The notes under the pieces: generated by a model | What the model saw: the letters and a program-made list of their open reading frames with translations, nothing else | The model's database searches: none | What the model was told of the DNA's origin: nothing | NCBI GenBank assembly: GCA_963737015.1 | Contig: CAVTQZ010000002.1 | Location: forward strand, 434,001-498,000 | Direction: 5' to 3' | Length of the DNA stretch: 64,000 bases | DNA from: CAVTQZ01 sp963737015 | GTDB taxonomy: Bacteria > Actinomycetota > Acidimicrobiia > Acidimicrobiales > UBA8190 | Translations under genes and position numbers: made by a program | Part shown: positions 1-7,713 of the stretch, piece by piece | How positions within the stretch are numbered: position 1 is the first letter of the stretch | Layout: each line of letters starts with the position of its first letter

Positions 1-234
1 AGGAGCATCAACGCGCCGATGGAGTCATTCTGGGGTTCGATGCAAGTCGAGCTGCTCAACCGGCAACGCTGGCGGACGAACCTCGAGCTTGCCGTTGCGA
101 TTGCGGACTACATCCAGCACTTCTACAACCCAGCGCGCCGGCACAGCTCGCTGGGCTACCTCACCCCCGACGAATTCGAAGATCTACACTTACGACAATC
201 CCAGGCCACATTGTCCAAAGAGGTGGTCCAGTAG
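1..234 (+). CDS. IS3-family transposase, C-terminal fragment
   Basis: The reading frame is open from base 1 to a TAG at 232-234, so the 5' part lies outside the window. The peptide has the IS3/IS150 OrfB integrase-core ending: the MESF motif near the start probably holds the last acidic residue of the DDE triad, and YIQHFYNPARRHSSLGYLTPDEFE is the usual C-terminal signature, broken here only by this note's length limit (YIQHFYNPARRH then SSLGYLTP). In the family this enzyme cuts and joins IS ends. The C-terminus looks intact. No IS end repeat is evident between the stop and the tRNA-Gly fragment that follows at 251, so whether this is a complete element cannot be judged. Confidence 0.85.
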   Translation, partial: RSINAPMESFWGSMQVELLNRQRWRTNLELAVAIADYIQHFYNPARRHSSLGYLTPDEFEDLHLRQSQATLSKEVVQ

Positions 235-250
235 TTGGGGTCTAGGCCTT

Positions 251-296
251 CGAGAGCGGGCGACGGGAATCGAACCCGCGTTTTCAGCTTGGGAAG
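251..296 (-). repeat. tRNA-Gly(CCC) 3'-half fragment (att-like)
   Basis: These 46 nt match bases 3239-3284, the 3' half of the intact tRNA-Gly(CCC), at 44 positions. The two mismatches are paired in the T-stem (a G-C pair here, an A-T pair in the intact gene), so the arm would still fold. Similarity stops abruptly at 296/297 inside the anticodon arm. This is the expected structure of a displaced tRNA 3' end left at one boundary of an element integrated into the tRNA gene. Together with the intact tRNA it brackets the 0.3-3.2 kb island. Confidence 0.8.
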
Positions 297-440
297 ACTT
301 CCCAGCGTGACGGAGCGAACCCCGAGGAACTACAGCGGCAGATCAATGAGTCAGCGGACGAAGGCGAACCTTCACGAACGGGTCCGGATGCGTCATGAAT
401 GCGCCATTGTCGACACGCGACGAGATCGGCTCCTGAACTG
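297..440. repeat. att arm repeat, copy 1
   Basis: No gene is supported in 235-614. Bases 297-440, directly adjoining the tRNA-Gly fragment, match (diverged) the reverse complement of 51280-51430 and more weakly 48000-48137. Translated in one frame, copies 1 and 3 share the pattern SLGRLP..T.RT..N.S.RS.SQR..AN.H.R.RMR.ECA. The position beside tRNA 3' halves in each case suggests the end arm of related integrative elements. A short coding role is possible but a start codon with a ribosome-binding site is not seen. Bases 441-614 show nothing I can name. Confidence 0.5.
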
Positions 441-614
441 AGTGCGAATGGCCGGATCGCCATTACATGAAGGAGCGGGTCGGTCAACGACGCCGAAGAG
501 AATTTTGATCGGAGGAATTTGAGGCCCATCCTGAACGAGACCGCGCGCCAGCGATTGTGCCGGGGTCAACGCTGGTTTTGCCACCCGAAGGGCTTGGCGT
601 TGACGCCGGCTCCT

Positions 615-1202
615 TTACTCGGATGCTGCTTCGAGAGGCCGGCGGAAGATTCGCAATGTTGCGATCGGCTGGCGCACAAACAAGGATCCGACTCGCCTCG
701 TAAGTTCGCCGAGAAGCCCGACACGGGCTACGGCGAGATTGAGCTTGCGCACCTCCTCTGCGTCGAGGCCGAAGCGGAGGCCGCCCGAGGTCAGGTCGAC
801 CAGGTCCGCCAGGCGCAGGCTTTCTGCCTCTGATCCGTACTCAGATTGGCATCTGAGCTCGTGGTGTCGATCGACGGCCAACGAGCACCGGCGGACTCGG
901 GTGTCGGGCCATCCGTGCTTGCGGCCGAGGCGCCGGGACAGTTCAGCCCCCTCGACTGTGTATGGGCTGCGTCGCTGTGCCCCGATGTAGAGCCCTATGT
1001 CGTGGAGCATGGATGCGACGATGAGCAACTCTTCATCGATGGTCCAGTGACGGTCGGCAGCGATCGCGACCGCTAAGTGGTAGCAGCGAAGGCTGTGGCG
1101 TTCGATCGGGCTGTTCGAACTGCCTGTGGCGGTCCGGAGCTGCCCGAGGGCGTCTTGTGCTGCGGGAGTACTCGCGAGAGTGTCGAAGCTCTCGACGATC
1201 AT
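615..1202 (-). CDS. HD-domain phosphohydrolase-like protein
   Basis: This 195-residue soluble protein has an HD-domain pattern: His36, then His-Asp at about 67-68 in MLHDIGLY, and a later DRHHE segment. HD proteins use these residues to bind metal and hydrolyse phosphate esters, often on nucleotides; the substrate here cannot be told. The start ATG at 1200-1202 overlaps by ATGA the end of the upstream GNAT reading frame once its internal stop is ignored, so the two were probably a translationally coupled operon. The gene sits in the small island between the tRNA-Gly fragment and the intact tRNA-Gly. Confidence 0.75.
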   Translation of the reverse strand: MIVESFDTLASTPAAQDALGQLRTATGSSNSPIERHSLRCYHLAVAIAADRHWTIDEELLIVASMLHDIGLYIGAQRRSPYTVEGAELSRRLGRKHGWPDTRVRRCSLAVDRHHELRCQSEYGSEAESLRLADLVDLTSGGLRFGLDAEEVRKLNLAVARVGLLGELTRRVGSLFVRQPIATLRIFRRPLEAASE

Positions 1203-1576
1203 GGCGATCTTGATAGATGAGAGTGCGAGATCTGTGTCGGGGTACGCCGCATCAGCTGGAGGGGGTCACCGCCGACGTATTCGAGCTAGTCGAGCAATTC
1301 GAATCCGAGCCGCCTGTAGAGGGAGACGTTTCGCTCGCAGGTAGTTTCGAGACAGACGGGAAGGTGAGACTGGTCGCACATTTCGAGGATGGGTCGCAAC
1401 AGGGCGGACCCCACGCCGTGGCCGTGATGGTCGGGGTGCAGGCCGATGAAGGCGATGTAGTCGTGCGGCTCTCGACGACGGCGTGCTTCGATGTGCCTCG
1501 GCAGGGCCATAGCTCGCGAAAGATGACGACGAAATGCGCGCCCGTAGGCGAGCCTCTGGCGAAGCTGTGTTCTCAT
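1199..1576 (-). pseudogene. GNAT acetyltransferase, truncated with internal stop
   Basis: The frame carries a good GNAT C-terminal half: acetyl-CoA-binding motif A region (IGLHPDHHGHGVGSALL) and the late motif CLETTCERNVSLYRRLGF. It then meets a TAG at 1286-1288 (GFELLD*), after which the same frame goes on plausibly (LEYVGGDPLQLMRR) to a TGA at 1199-1201 that overlaps the HD gene start. The N-terminal third of a normal GNAT is missing or lies in another frame upstream (1577-1680). I read this as a broken GNAT, either by real nonsense and frameshift mutation or by sequence error. Such enzymes acetylate amino groups of small molecules or proteins. Confidence 0.7.
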
Positions 1577-1696
1577 TGGAAGGCGCCAATTCCAGGGGAG
1601 TCGAGATAGCAGATCTTTCCGGCGGCGAGCTCGAGTTGGACATCGTCATCCTCCTTTCTGACGCTTTACGCAAAGGGTTCTCGGCTTATCCGCGCT

Positions 1697-2377
1697 TTAG
1701 CCGGGGACCTTTGTGTTCGCCATCGACATGCCGGTAGCGAGGATCCAGGCGAAGAGCACCGCGGGGACTGCGGTTATCACGACGCCCTCGAGTGAGAAGA
1801 ACCCAGTTCGCACTATGAACGAGAGCAGAAGCAGGACATGTCCAACCATCGCAAGGCCGGCCAGTTCTGTCGTATAGCGCGGCCGAAAGCGGTGCCGAAG
1901 GTTGCTTGCTGCGAACGCTCCGAGCGAGACGGCCGTCGGAAGTCCGGACATGGCTAGCAGCCCGAAGGTCAAGTCGTAGAGCATTTTCGACTCCGATGCG
2001 CTCGGCCTGCGGTAGACAATGATGTCGAACGCGACGAAACCAGCGAGCAGAAGCGTGACGAAACCAACCAGGCCAGCAGCGAAGCACGCCGGCGCGATCG
2101 ATTCTCGCGCCACCCTTGAACGCATGTCCGCCCACAACGCAGCACCGAATACCAGCCACAAAGTGACTCCCAGGCTGTAAAGCAGCATCGTCACCTGTAG
2201 GGCGGCACCGTGACGGGAGGCGAACGATTCGATCTGCGAGCCGGTCGCTGCCGTTCCGGGAAAGTCCCATATCGGGAAGATGAAAAGTCCGACGAGGAGG
2301 ATCACAACTCCGAGTACACCTGCGACTCCTCCAACGCGAAAGTCAGCGTTTGCATTTTGCAATTGGAAGACCTCCAA
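1697..2377 (-). CDS. Six-helix membrane protein of unknown function
   Basis: The product is 226 residues with about six hydrophobic segments (around residues 15-35, 60-80, 95-115, 135-155, 170-190 and 195-215) and short charged loops. It resembles the many uncharacterised actinobacterial integral membrane proteins of the DUF4386 style, but I cannot assign a family firmly. It is transcribed divergently from the TetR-type regulator starting at 2431, with only 53 bp between the starts, the classic layout for a regulator controlling its neighbour. A transport or stress role controlled by the TetR protein is inference. Confidence 0.65.
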   Translation of the reverse strand: MEVFQLQNANADFRVGGVAGVLGVVILLVGLFIFPIWDFPGTAATGSQIESFASRHGAALQVTMLLYSLGVTLWLVFGAALWADMRSRVARESIAPACFAAGLVGFVTLLLAGFVAFDIIVYRRPSASESKMLYDLTFGLLAMSGLPTAVSLGAFAASNLRHRFRPRYTTELAGLAMVGHVLLLLSFIVRTGFFSLEGVVITAVPAVLFAWILATGMSMANTKVPG

Positions 2378-2378
2378 A

Positions 2379-2431
2379 TCTAGACATCGTCTACTTTACC
2401 CCGGAGTGCATGTAACTAGTCAATGCCTAGA
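2379..2431. promoter_or_regulatory. Possible TetR operator between divergent genes
   Basis: The short gap between the membrane protein and the TetR gene contains an imperfect inverted repeat, TCTAGACAT at its left and ATGCCTAGA at its right (8 of 9 complementary). The arms are about 35 bp apart, wider than a normal TetR operator, so they may be two half-sites or chance. The layout makes an operator here likely; the exact bases are uncertain. Confidence 0.25.
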
Positions 2432-3114
2432 TGGCGCTAGGGTGGGCTCCGGTGTCCCAACCGGGCCGGCCCTACCACCATGGCCAGCTGCGAGCGGCAG
2501 TCATCTCGGCCGCCGTTGCCGAGGTCGAAGCCGTCGGCGCGGCCGGAGTCAGCATGCGCGAGATCGCCCGCCGGGCAGGGGTCTCTCACGGTGCTCCAGC
2601 GCATCATTTCGGTGACAAGACCGGCATATTCACGGCCATAGCCACCGAAGGGTTTCGAATGGCCGCCGACGCAATTGCACCGGCGGCCGAAGGTCCCTTC
2701 GGTTTCCTGAACGGTGGCGCAATGTATGTAGCGTTCGCGATCGGACATCCCGGCCACTTCGAAGTCATGTATCGACCGGGTCTGTACCGAACAGACGATC
2801 CGGAGCTGGTCTCAGCTCGCAAGGCCGCCTTCGACATCCTCGACAGAAGCGCCGCCAACCTGGCTTCCGAGTGGGGCATCGAGGACGTCGACGGCCTCGT
2901 TGTAGCGGGATGGTCACTATGCCATGGGCTGGCCACCCTGCTGCTCGCAGGAAACCTCCGCGAACGTTTGCCACATACGGCAGACATCGCTAGCCACATA
3001 ACCAACGGTCTCATCGCTCTCGGATATGTGGCCTCGAAACAAGGGGCCGCCTCAACTCACGGCGCGGCGCCGCAGCCCAACCGCGGAAGACGACGAAGTG
3101 TTGAGGTCGGGTAG
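2431..3114 (+). CDS. TetR/AcrR-family transcriptional regulator
   Basis: This 227-residue protein has an N-terminal helix-turn-helix at about residues 38-60 (VSMREIARRAGVSHGAPAHHF), with the usual YHHGQLRAA start of TetR proteins that carry a WHG-type ligand domain. The C-terminal half (about 85-195) is alpha-helical in character and contains the ESWG-like turn seen as VAGWSLCHGLATLL. Family members bind DNA as dimers and release it on ligand binding. The divergent membrane protein gene is the obvious target. The last 30 residues are rich in Arg and Pro and may be an added tail. It lies inside the tRNA-Gly-bounded island. Confidence 0.85.
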   Translation: MALGWAPVSQPGRPYHHGQLRAAVISAAVAEVEAVGAAGVSMREIARRAGVSHGAPAHHFGDKTGIFTAIATEGFRMAADAIAPAAEGPFGFLNGGAMYVAFAIGHPGHFEVMYRPGLYRTDDPELVSARKAAFDILDRSAANLASEWGIEDVDGLVVAGWSLCHGLATLLLAGNLRERLPHTADIASHITNGLIALGYVASKQGAASTHGAAPQPNRGRRRSVEVG

Positions 3115-3242
3115 GTCGACACTTTCGAGAGGAATCAGGGCGACAAGTCGATCGTCGGCGACCACCTTCTTCGTCCAAGGTGACGCCTCACGAGCAGTCT
3201 TCCCGCCAGAATCGAAGTGCCTCCTGACAGGACGAATCCGAG

Positions 3243-3313
3243 AGCGGGCGACGAGAATCGAACTCGCGTTTTCAGCTTGGGAAGCTGATGTTCTGCCGCT
3301 GAACTACGCCCGC
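3243..3313 (-). tRNA. tRNA-Gly (anticodon CCC)
   Basis: The reverse complement folds as a standard 71-nt tRNA: acceptor GCGGGCG/CGCCCGC, a D-arm with AGTTCAGCGGCAGAAC, an anticodon stem TCAGC/GCTGA around loop TTCCCAA (anticodon CCC), and a T-loop TTCGATT. The discriminator base is T and CCA is not encoded. It is the target of the element whose displaced 3' fragment lies at 251-296; further fragments of the same tRNA occur at 48138-48186 and near 51430. Confidence 0.95.
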
Positions 3314-3587
3314 AGGTAGGGCGATCACACTATCTCCGCCGGGTCGGCCGCAATCGGGTTGACAGCGGGGTGCCGCGACTGTCCAAGGCGGGAATGAAGT
3401 GATGTCTGAGACAGCCGGTTGAGGTGCGTTGTTACTGGCTAGTAAGTTAAGTGCTTCGGAATGTGAAGGTGCTGCCATCTACGACCGCTCGTTCTCTAAC
3501 ACCTAAGTTCGTGCTCCAACCGAGTGACCAATTAGATCGGAGTACTCAGCGCCGGCATCGTCGAGCCGGCGGCACGGGGAGACCTAC

Positions 3588-5714
3588 ATGACCATCCGGA
3601 TCATCATCGGCATGGCGGCCACCGCGCTCGCCATCGCCATCGCGGGTCGACGTTTCTTCTACCTATTCCGGCTCGTGCACTCGGGCCACTCCGACCCGGC
3701 TCGGTTCCGAAACGTTCCCGGCCGCCTCTGGGCGGAGCTCATCGAGGTCGGCGGGCAGAAGAAGCTCCTGAAGAGGACGGTGCCCGGGCTGGCCCACGCC
3801 TTCATGTTCTGGGGCTTCACCATCCTGTTGTTGACCATCATCGAGGCGTACGGGGATCTTTTCTCGAAGACCTTCCACATCCCCGGCATAGGCACATCTC
3901 CCATCCTCGGGTTCATAGAGGACTTCTTCGCCTCTGCGGTCCTCGTGGCGATCGCCGTGTTCACCGTGATCCGCCTTCTGAATTCCCCCGCAAGGCGCGA
4001 GAGGCGGTCACGCTTCTACGGCTCGCATCTCGATGCCGCCTGGGTGACGCTCGCGATGATCTCAACGGTCATCCTCACACTCCTCGGTTACCGCGGGGCG
4101 CAGGCCCGTACCGGCGACTTCCCCTACGACCACAGCTGGGGTCCATTCGCCTCGCATGCGATCAGCATCGCCTTCAACGGTCTCGGTCGCGGGACGGTCC
4201 TGAACATCGAGACGACGCTTCTCGTCCTGAACATCGCCGTGATCATGGGCTTCTTGGTATTCCTGTCCTACTCCAAGCACCTGCACATATTCCTGGCCCC
4301 GATCAACGTGGCGACCTCACGCAGACCTCGGGCGCTCGGACCCCTCTACAACACCCCCGACATGGACATGGAGAACATCTCCGAAGACACCGTGTTCGGT
4401 GCCGGCCACGTCGAGGACCTGAGTTGGAAGCAGCTGCTCGACACTCTCACCTGCACGGAGTGCGGCCGGTGCCAGGACGCGTGTCCGGCATGGAACACCG
4501 GAAAACCGCTCAACCCGAAGCTCGTCATCATGGGACTGCGTGACAGTCTCTTCGAGTCCGCTCCCCGCCTTTTGAGCGCTTCGAAGAACGGCAATAGCGA
4601 CGGGCAGCCGGGAACCGGCAGCTCACAGAATGGTGCTGCAGAAACGCCGACGTTGGTTCCGCACACCATCGAGCCGGACGTGCTGTGGTCCTGTGTCACG
4701 TGCGGAGCTTGTGTCGAGCAATGCCCGGTCGACATCGAGCACGTCGACACCATCGTCGAAATGCGGCGCTACGAGGTCCTGATGGAGTCGCGCTTTCCCA
4801 CCGAGGCGGGGCTCATGCTCCGGAACCTCGAGAACCAAGGAGACCCCTGGGGCCTCGGCTCCTCGAAGCGCACGGACTGGACCGACGATCTCGAATTCGA
4901 AGTGTCGGTCGTCAGCGGTTCGATTCCCGACGACGTCGAGTACCTCTACTGGGTCGGTTGTGCCGGTGCGCTCGACGAAAGGGCGCGTAAGTCGACCCAG
5001 GCGACTGCGAGGCTTCTGCACCGAGCCGGCGTGCGCTTTGCGATTCTCGGGCCACGCGAGTCCTGCACAGGTGACCCTGCGCGACGGTTGGGCAACGAGT
5101 ACCTCTACCAGGAAATGGGCAGGGCCAACATCTCGACACTCGTCGACGTCGGCGCCAAGAAAGTGGTGGCGTCCTGTCCGCACTGTTTCAATTCCCTCTC
5201 CCGTGAGTACCCGGACCTGGGCGGGAACTTCGAGGTGATCCATCATTCGCAGTTGCTGAGCCATCTGGTCGACGAGGGGCGGCTGAAGCCCGGTTCCATG
5301 CAGGCCACGGTCACCTATCACGATCCTTGTTACCTCGGACGCCACAACCGTGTCTTCAACGAACCCCGCAACGTTCTCGACGCCGTGAGCGGCGTCCGTC
5401 AGATCGAGATGCACCGCTGCAGGGAGAAGAGCTTCTGTTGCGGCGCGGGCGGGTCACGCATGTGGATGGAGGAGACACTGGGGAAGCGGATCAACCTCGA
5501 GCGTGCCGACGAAGCGCTTTCGACAGGGGCGGAGGTGGTGTCGACTTCATGTCCGTATTGCCTGATCATGCTCGACGACGCGGTGAAGACCCGTCAGCGC
5601 GAGGAAGAGGTCCGGGTTCTCGACCTGTCGCAGGTCGTCGAGGCTTCGTTCGGTTCACTGGCAGAGGTGTCGAAGTCCTCCGCTGATGCCTCAGAGGAAA
5701 CGGGCGGCGACTAG
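3588..5714 (+). CDS. Membrane Fe-S oxidoreductase, EtfD/FadF-like
   Basis: The 708-residue protein begins with about five membrane helices (residues 1-245, nitrate-reductase gamma-like). Two ferredoxin-type 4Fe-4S motifs follow: CTECGRCQDACP near residue 288 and CVTCGACVEQCP near 369. Two cysteine-rich CCG domains end it (YWVGCAG...SCPHC and HDPCYLG...SFCCGAGG...SCPYC). This is the architecture of mycobacterial FadF/EtfD and of HdrDE-like proteins, thought to pass electrons from electron-transfer flavoprotein to menaquinone during fatty-acid oxidation. No etfBA genes are next to it. A GGGGAGA sequence precedes the ATG. The 274 bp before it hold only the tRNA-Gly 5' flank and presumably a promoter. 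Confidence 0.85.
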   Translation: MTIRIIIGMAATALAIAIAGRRFFYLFRLVHSGHSDPARFRNVPGRLWAELIEVGGQKKLLKRTVPGLAHAFMFWGFTILLLTIIEAYGDLFSKTFHIPGIGTSPILGFIEDFFASAVLVAIAVFTVIRLLNSPARRERRSRFYGSHLDAAWVTLAMISTVILTLLGYRGAQARTGDFPYDHSWGPFASHAISIAFNGLGRGTVLNIETTLLVLNIAVIMGFLVFLSYSKHLHIFLAPINVATSRRPRALGPLYNTPDMDMENISEDTVFGAGHVEDLSWKQLLDTLTCTECGRCQDACPAWNTGKPLNPKLVIMGLRDSLFESAPRLLSASKNGNSDGQPGTGSSQNGAAETPTLVPHTIEPDVLWSCVTCGACVEQCPVDIEHVDTIVEMRRYEVLMESRFPTEAGLMLRNLENQGDPWGLGSSKRTDWTDDLEFEVSVVSGSIPDDVEYLYWVGCAGALDERARKSTQATARLLHRAGVRFAILGPRESCTGDPARRLGNEYLYQEMGRANISTLVDVGAKKVVASCPHCFNSLSREYPDLGGNFEVIHHSQLLSHLVDEGRLKPGSMQATVTYHDPCYLGRHNRVFNEPRNVLDAVSGVRQIEMHRCREKSFCCGAGGSRMWMEETLGKRINLERADEALSTGAEVVSTSCPYCLIMLDDAVKTRQREEEVRVLDLSQVVEASFGSLAEVSKSSADASEETGGD

Positions 5715-5715
5715 A

Positions 5716-6138
5716 TCAGGTAAAAGCTCTGGCGTCGGCCTCTCGTAAGCGTTGCGACATGGCGACGAGAAGCTTGTGCGACAACGCCGGCATGGCGTCG
5801 AGGAGCCCGTTGAAGGCTCGCTGCTCGAGGACGAGCAGGGTCATGTCTGTCTCCGCCACCACGGAGGCCGAGCGCGGCTTTCGGTCGAGGAGAGCAAGCT
5901 CGCCGAAGTAACGCCCCGAACCAAGCGTGGCGATCTTCCTTCCGTTGCGCCTGACCACTGCAGTTCCTTCGACGATGAAGAAGAACTCGCGGCCTATGGT
6001 TCCCTCCTCCACGAGTTCGGTTCCCGATTCCACCGAGATCTCCTCGATCGCCCGTCGGATGGTTCGTAGCTGGCTGGCCGAACATGCCGAGAAAAGCCAT
6101 ATGTCGCCGAGGTCGAGATCACGAGCTTTGCTGGCCAC
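5716..6138 (-). CDS. Cyclic-nucleotide-binding domain protein
   Basis: This 140-residue protein is a lone cNMP-binding (Crp-type) domain. The beta-roll pattern is clear, with the phosphate-binding cassette GRYFGELALLDRKPRSASVVA at about 81-101 and the helix after it. No helix-turn-helix follows, so it is not a DNA-binding Crp/Fnr regulator; single domains like this usually sense cAMP/cGMP and act on a partner protein. It converges tail-to-tail with the Fe-S oxidoreductase gene (1 bp between stops) and is divergent from the membrane protein gene at 6182, so no partner is indicated. Confidence 0.8.
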   Translation of the reverse strand: MASKARDLDLGDIWLFSACSASQLRTIRRAIEEISVESGTELVEEGTIGREFFFIVEGTAVVRRNGRKIATLGSGRYFGELALLDRKPRSASVVAETDMTLLVLEQRAFNGLLDAMPALSHKLLVAMSQRLREADARAFT

Positions 6139-6181
6139 GGCCAGAGATTAGTCATTTGATGCGCCGCGGTACCCTTGCCCC

Positions 6182-6931
6182 GTGCCAGCAGGTCTCGGTC
6201 CCGAGGGTCCGGACGAAGTCGGTCCTCCGAGGCTGAGTCTTCGCCAACGAATCCTCCTCTCGCTGCCACGGTTCAACCAGGATCGCGGCAAAGCTCCGAT
6301 GGCCGAACGACTCCGCGAGGCCTTCTTGAAGCCGGAGCCCGAAACCTCGAAGGCGCACTCGAAGGGTGCCCGCAATTCGAAGGACGTGACGCTCGAGGAC
6401 CTCGAGTCCGAAGCCCGCTATGCCAATGACACTGAACGCGTGTTCGGATTGCTCGCGGCGCCGTGCGCAGCGGCCATCGGGCTCGTCGTCACGAGCGAAT
6501 TGATCTCACACGATCCACCGGCCTTAATGAATGGACGACCCGACCGGCTCCACGTTCCGGTCTCCGACTACCACGACCTGATCATCGTGCTGCTCGGGCT
6601 CGCAGCCCTCATGCTGGCCAGCGCGTGGTTCCGCAAGCGTCTCTATCTCGGCATCGTTATGGCGCTTTACGGTCTGACCATCTTCAACCTCAAGTACTGG
6701 GGTTTCGGCGTCCCCTTCGTCATGGTCGCCGCATGGCTACTCGTGCGGTCCTACCGGACGCAGCGTGATCTGCGCGAGGCGACGGCTTCGGGCCCGACAG
6801 CCGGAGGTGGCACGCGCAAGGGCCCCGCGCCGCCAGGGGGTCCGGGATCGAGCAGGCGATACACCCCCCGGACGCAGGCCTCGAGGCGTCCCTCCTCTTC
6901 CAAGCAGAAGAACGACAGACGCGCCGGCTAG
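6182..6931 (+). CDS. Conserved membrane protein of unknown function
   Basis: The 249-residue product has a charged N-terminal region (1-95), about four hydrophobic segments (roughly 95-115, 135-155, 160-175, 178-195) and a long Arg/Pro/Ser-rich C-terminal tail. The GTG start at 6182 follows closely on the divergent cNMP-binding gene. Proteins of this layout are common and uncharacterised in Actinobacteria. The stop overlaps the end of the convergent gene at 6928. No motif suggests a function. Confidence 0.6.
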   Translation: MPAGLGPEGPDEVGPPRLSLRQRILLSLPRFNQDRGKAPMAERLREAFLKPEPETSKAHSKGARNSKDVTLEDLESEARYANDTERVFGLLAAPCAAAIGLVVTSELISHDPPALMNGRPDRLHVPVSDYHDLIIVLLGLAALMLASAWFRKRLYLGIVMALYGLTIFNLKYWGFGVPFVMVAAWLLVRSYRTQRDLREATASGPTAGGGTRKGPAPPGGPGSSRRYTPRTQASRRPSSSKQKNDRRAG

Positions 6932-7416
6932 GGAAACGAGCCGGTCGCCCTCTTCCTGAGAACGACCGCCGGGACCGCGACGGCCAGCAGGAGTAAGAGC
7001 GTCGCCGGAAGCACGAAGGGACGGGCGGACGCGTGCTCCGAGTCGGCCACCGAAGCCGGCGCCAACAGGGCCGGGTCTCCCTGAGCCACCTCGGCTCGGA
7101 ACTTCGTACCGGGAGCCCGAAAGACACTTCCGGGTATGTCCTCGACGTGCTGCCGGCCCGACAGAACGAACTTCCCGCGACACTGGTAACCGACGAGGTT
7201 GCTCCCGCTTCCCCCTACGAGCCCCCGGCAACCCGTTACGGTCATCTCGACCGGCACGCCTTGAGAATGCAGACGGTTTATCTGATCGTTCTTGTGTATC
7301 GCTGCGACCAACAACACCAGCGCCGCGACCGCTATCGCGACGAAGGAAAGTCCGGCGAGCGTGCGGGCCACGAGCCTGCTGTCCGCACCGACACTTGCGC
7401 CGCGGAGGATCGCCAC
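6928..7416 (-). CDS. DUF3592-like membrane protein
   Basis: This 162-residue protein has a membrane helix near each end (about 20-42 and 130-150) and a central extracytoplasmic domain with two cysteines (GCRGLVGG and YQCRGKF), the pattern of DUF3592-type proteins. The order helix, beta-rich domain, helix with a short positively charged tail fits that family, whose function is unknown. It overlaps by 4 bp the end of the convergent membrane protein gene and is divergent from amt. Confidence 0.55.
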   Translation of the reverse strand: MAILRGASVGADSRLVARTLAGLSFVAIAVAALVLLVAAIHKNDQINRLHSQGVPVEMTVTGCRGLVGGSGSNLVGYQCRGKFVLSGRQHVEDIPGSVFRAPGTKFRAEVAQGDPALLAPASVADSEHASARPFVLPATLLLLLAVAVPAVVLRKRATGSFP

Positions 7417-7563
7417 CGGTTCGGTGCTCTCCGGGGCTTCGACCGGCCGGCGGTCCGTCAGCGTGCTGTCAGTGAGGATCGACCGATCGTATAGGTGCGA
7501 GTCCGCCCGCTCGAGGTTGTGCGATACCGCATTTCAAGTGCCGGGTCATCAGTTCACGCGCTG

Positions 7564-7590
7564 GTAACACGTGCGTGACGGTGTGGAAAT
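7564..7590 (+). promoter_or_regulatory. GlnR-like nitrogen-control site
   Basis: Upstream of amt the sequence reads GTAAC-n6-GTGAC-n6-GAAAT with exact 11-bp spacing. Actinobacterial GlnR sites follow gTnAC-n6-GaAAC repeated with the same period, so this is a partial match in the expected place, about 125 bp before the chosen amt start. No glnR gene is in the window, so control is inferred. The rest of 7417-7713 shows no gene. Confidence 0.35.
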
Positions 7591-7713
7591 CACCCCGCTG
7601 CATCCTTTAGGCGGCAGGCGGAGACCTTGCCGTGGTCCTGGCACATCAGCGCGTCCTCGCGCGCGATTCGGCGTACGCCGGGACCCGTGAGCGACGAGAG
7701 GAGTGCCACACCC

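Noticed and set aside
235..441. 68-codon gene at the tRNA-Gly fragment
   Set aside because: Its first part is the translation of the tRNA fragment (GDGNRTRVFSLG type), a frequent false gene; only the arm similarity is reported.
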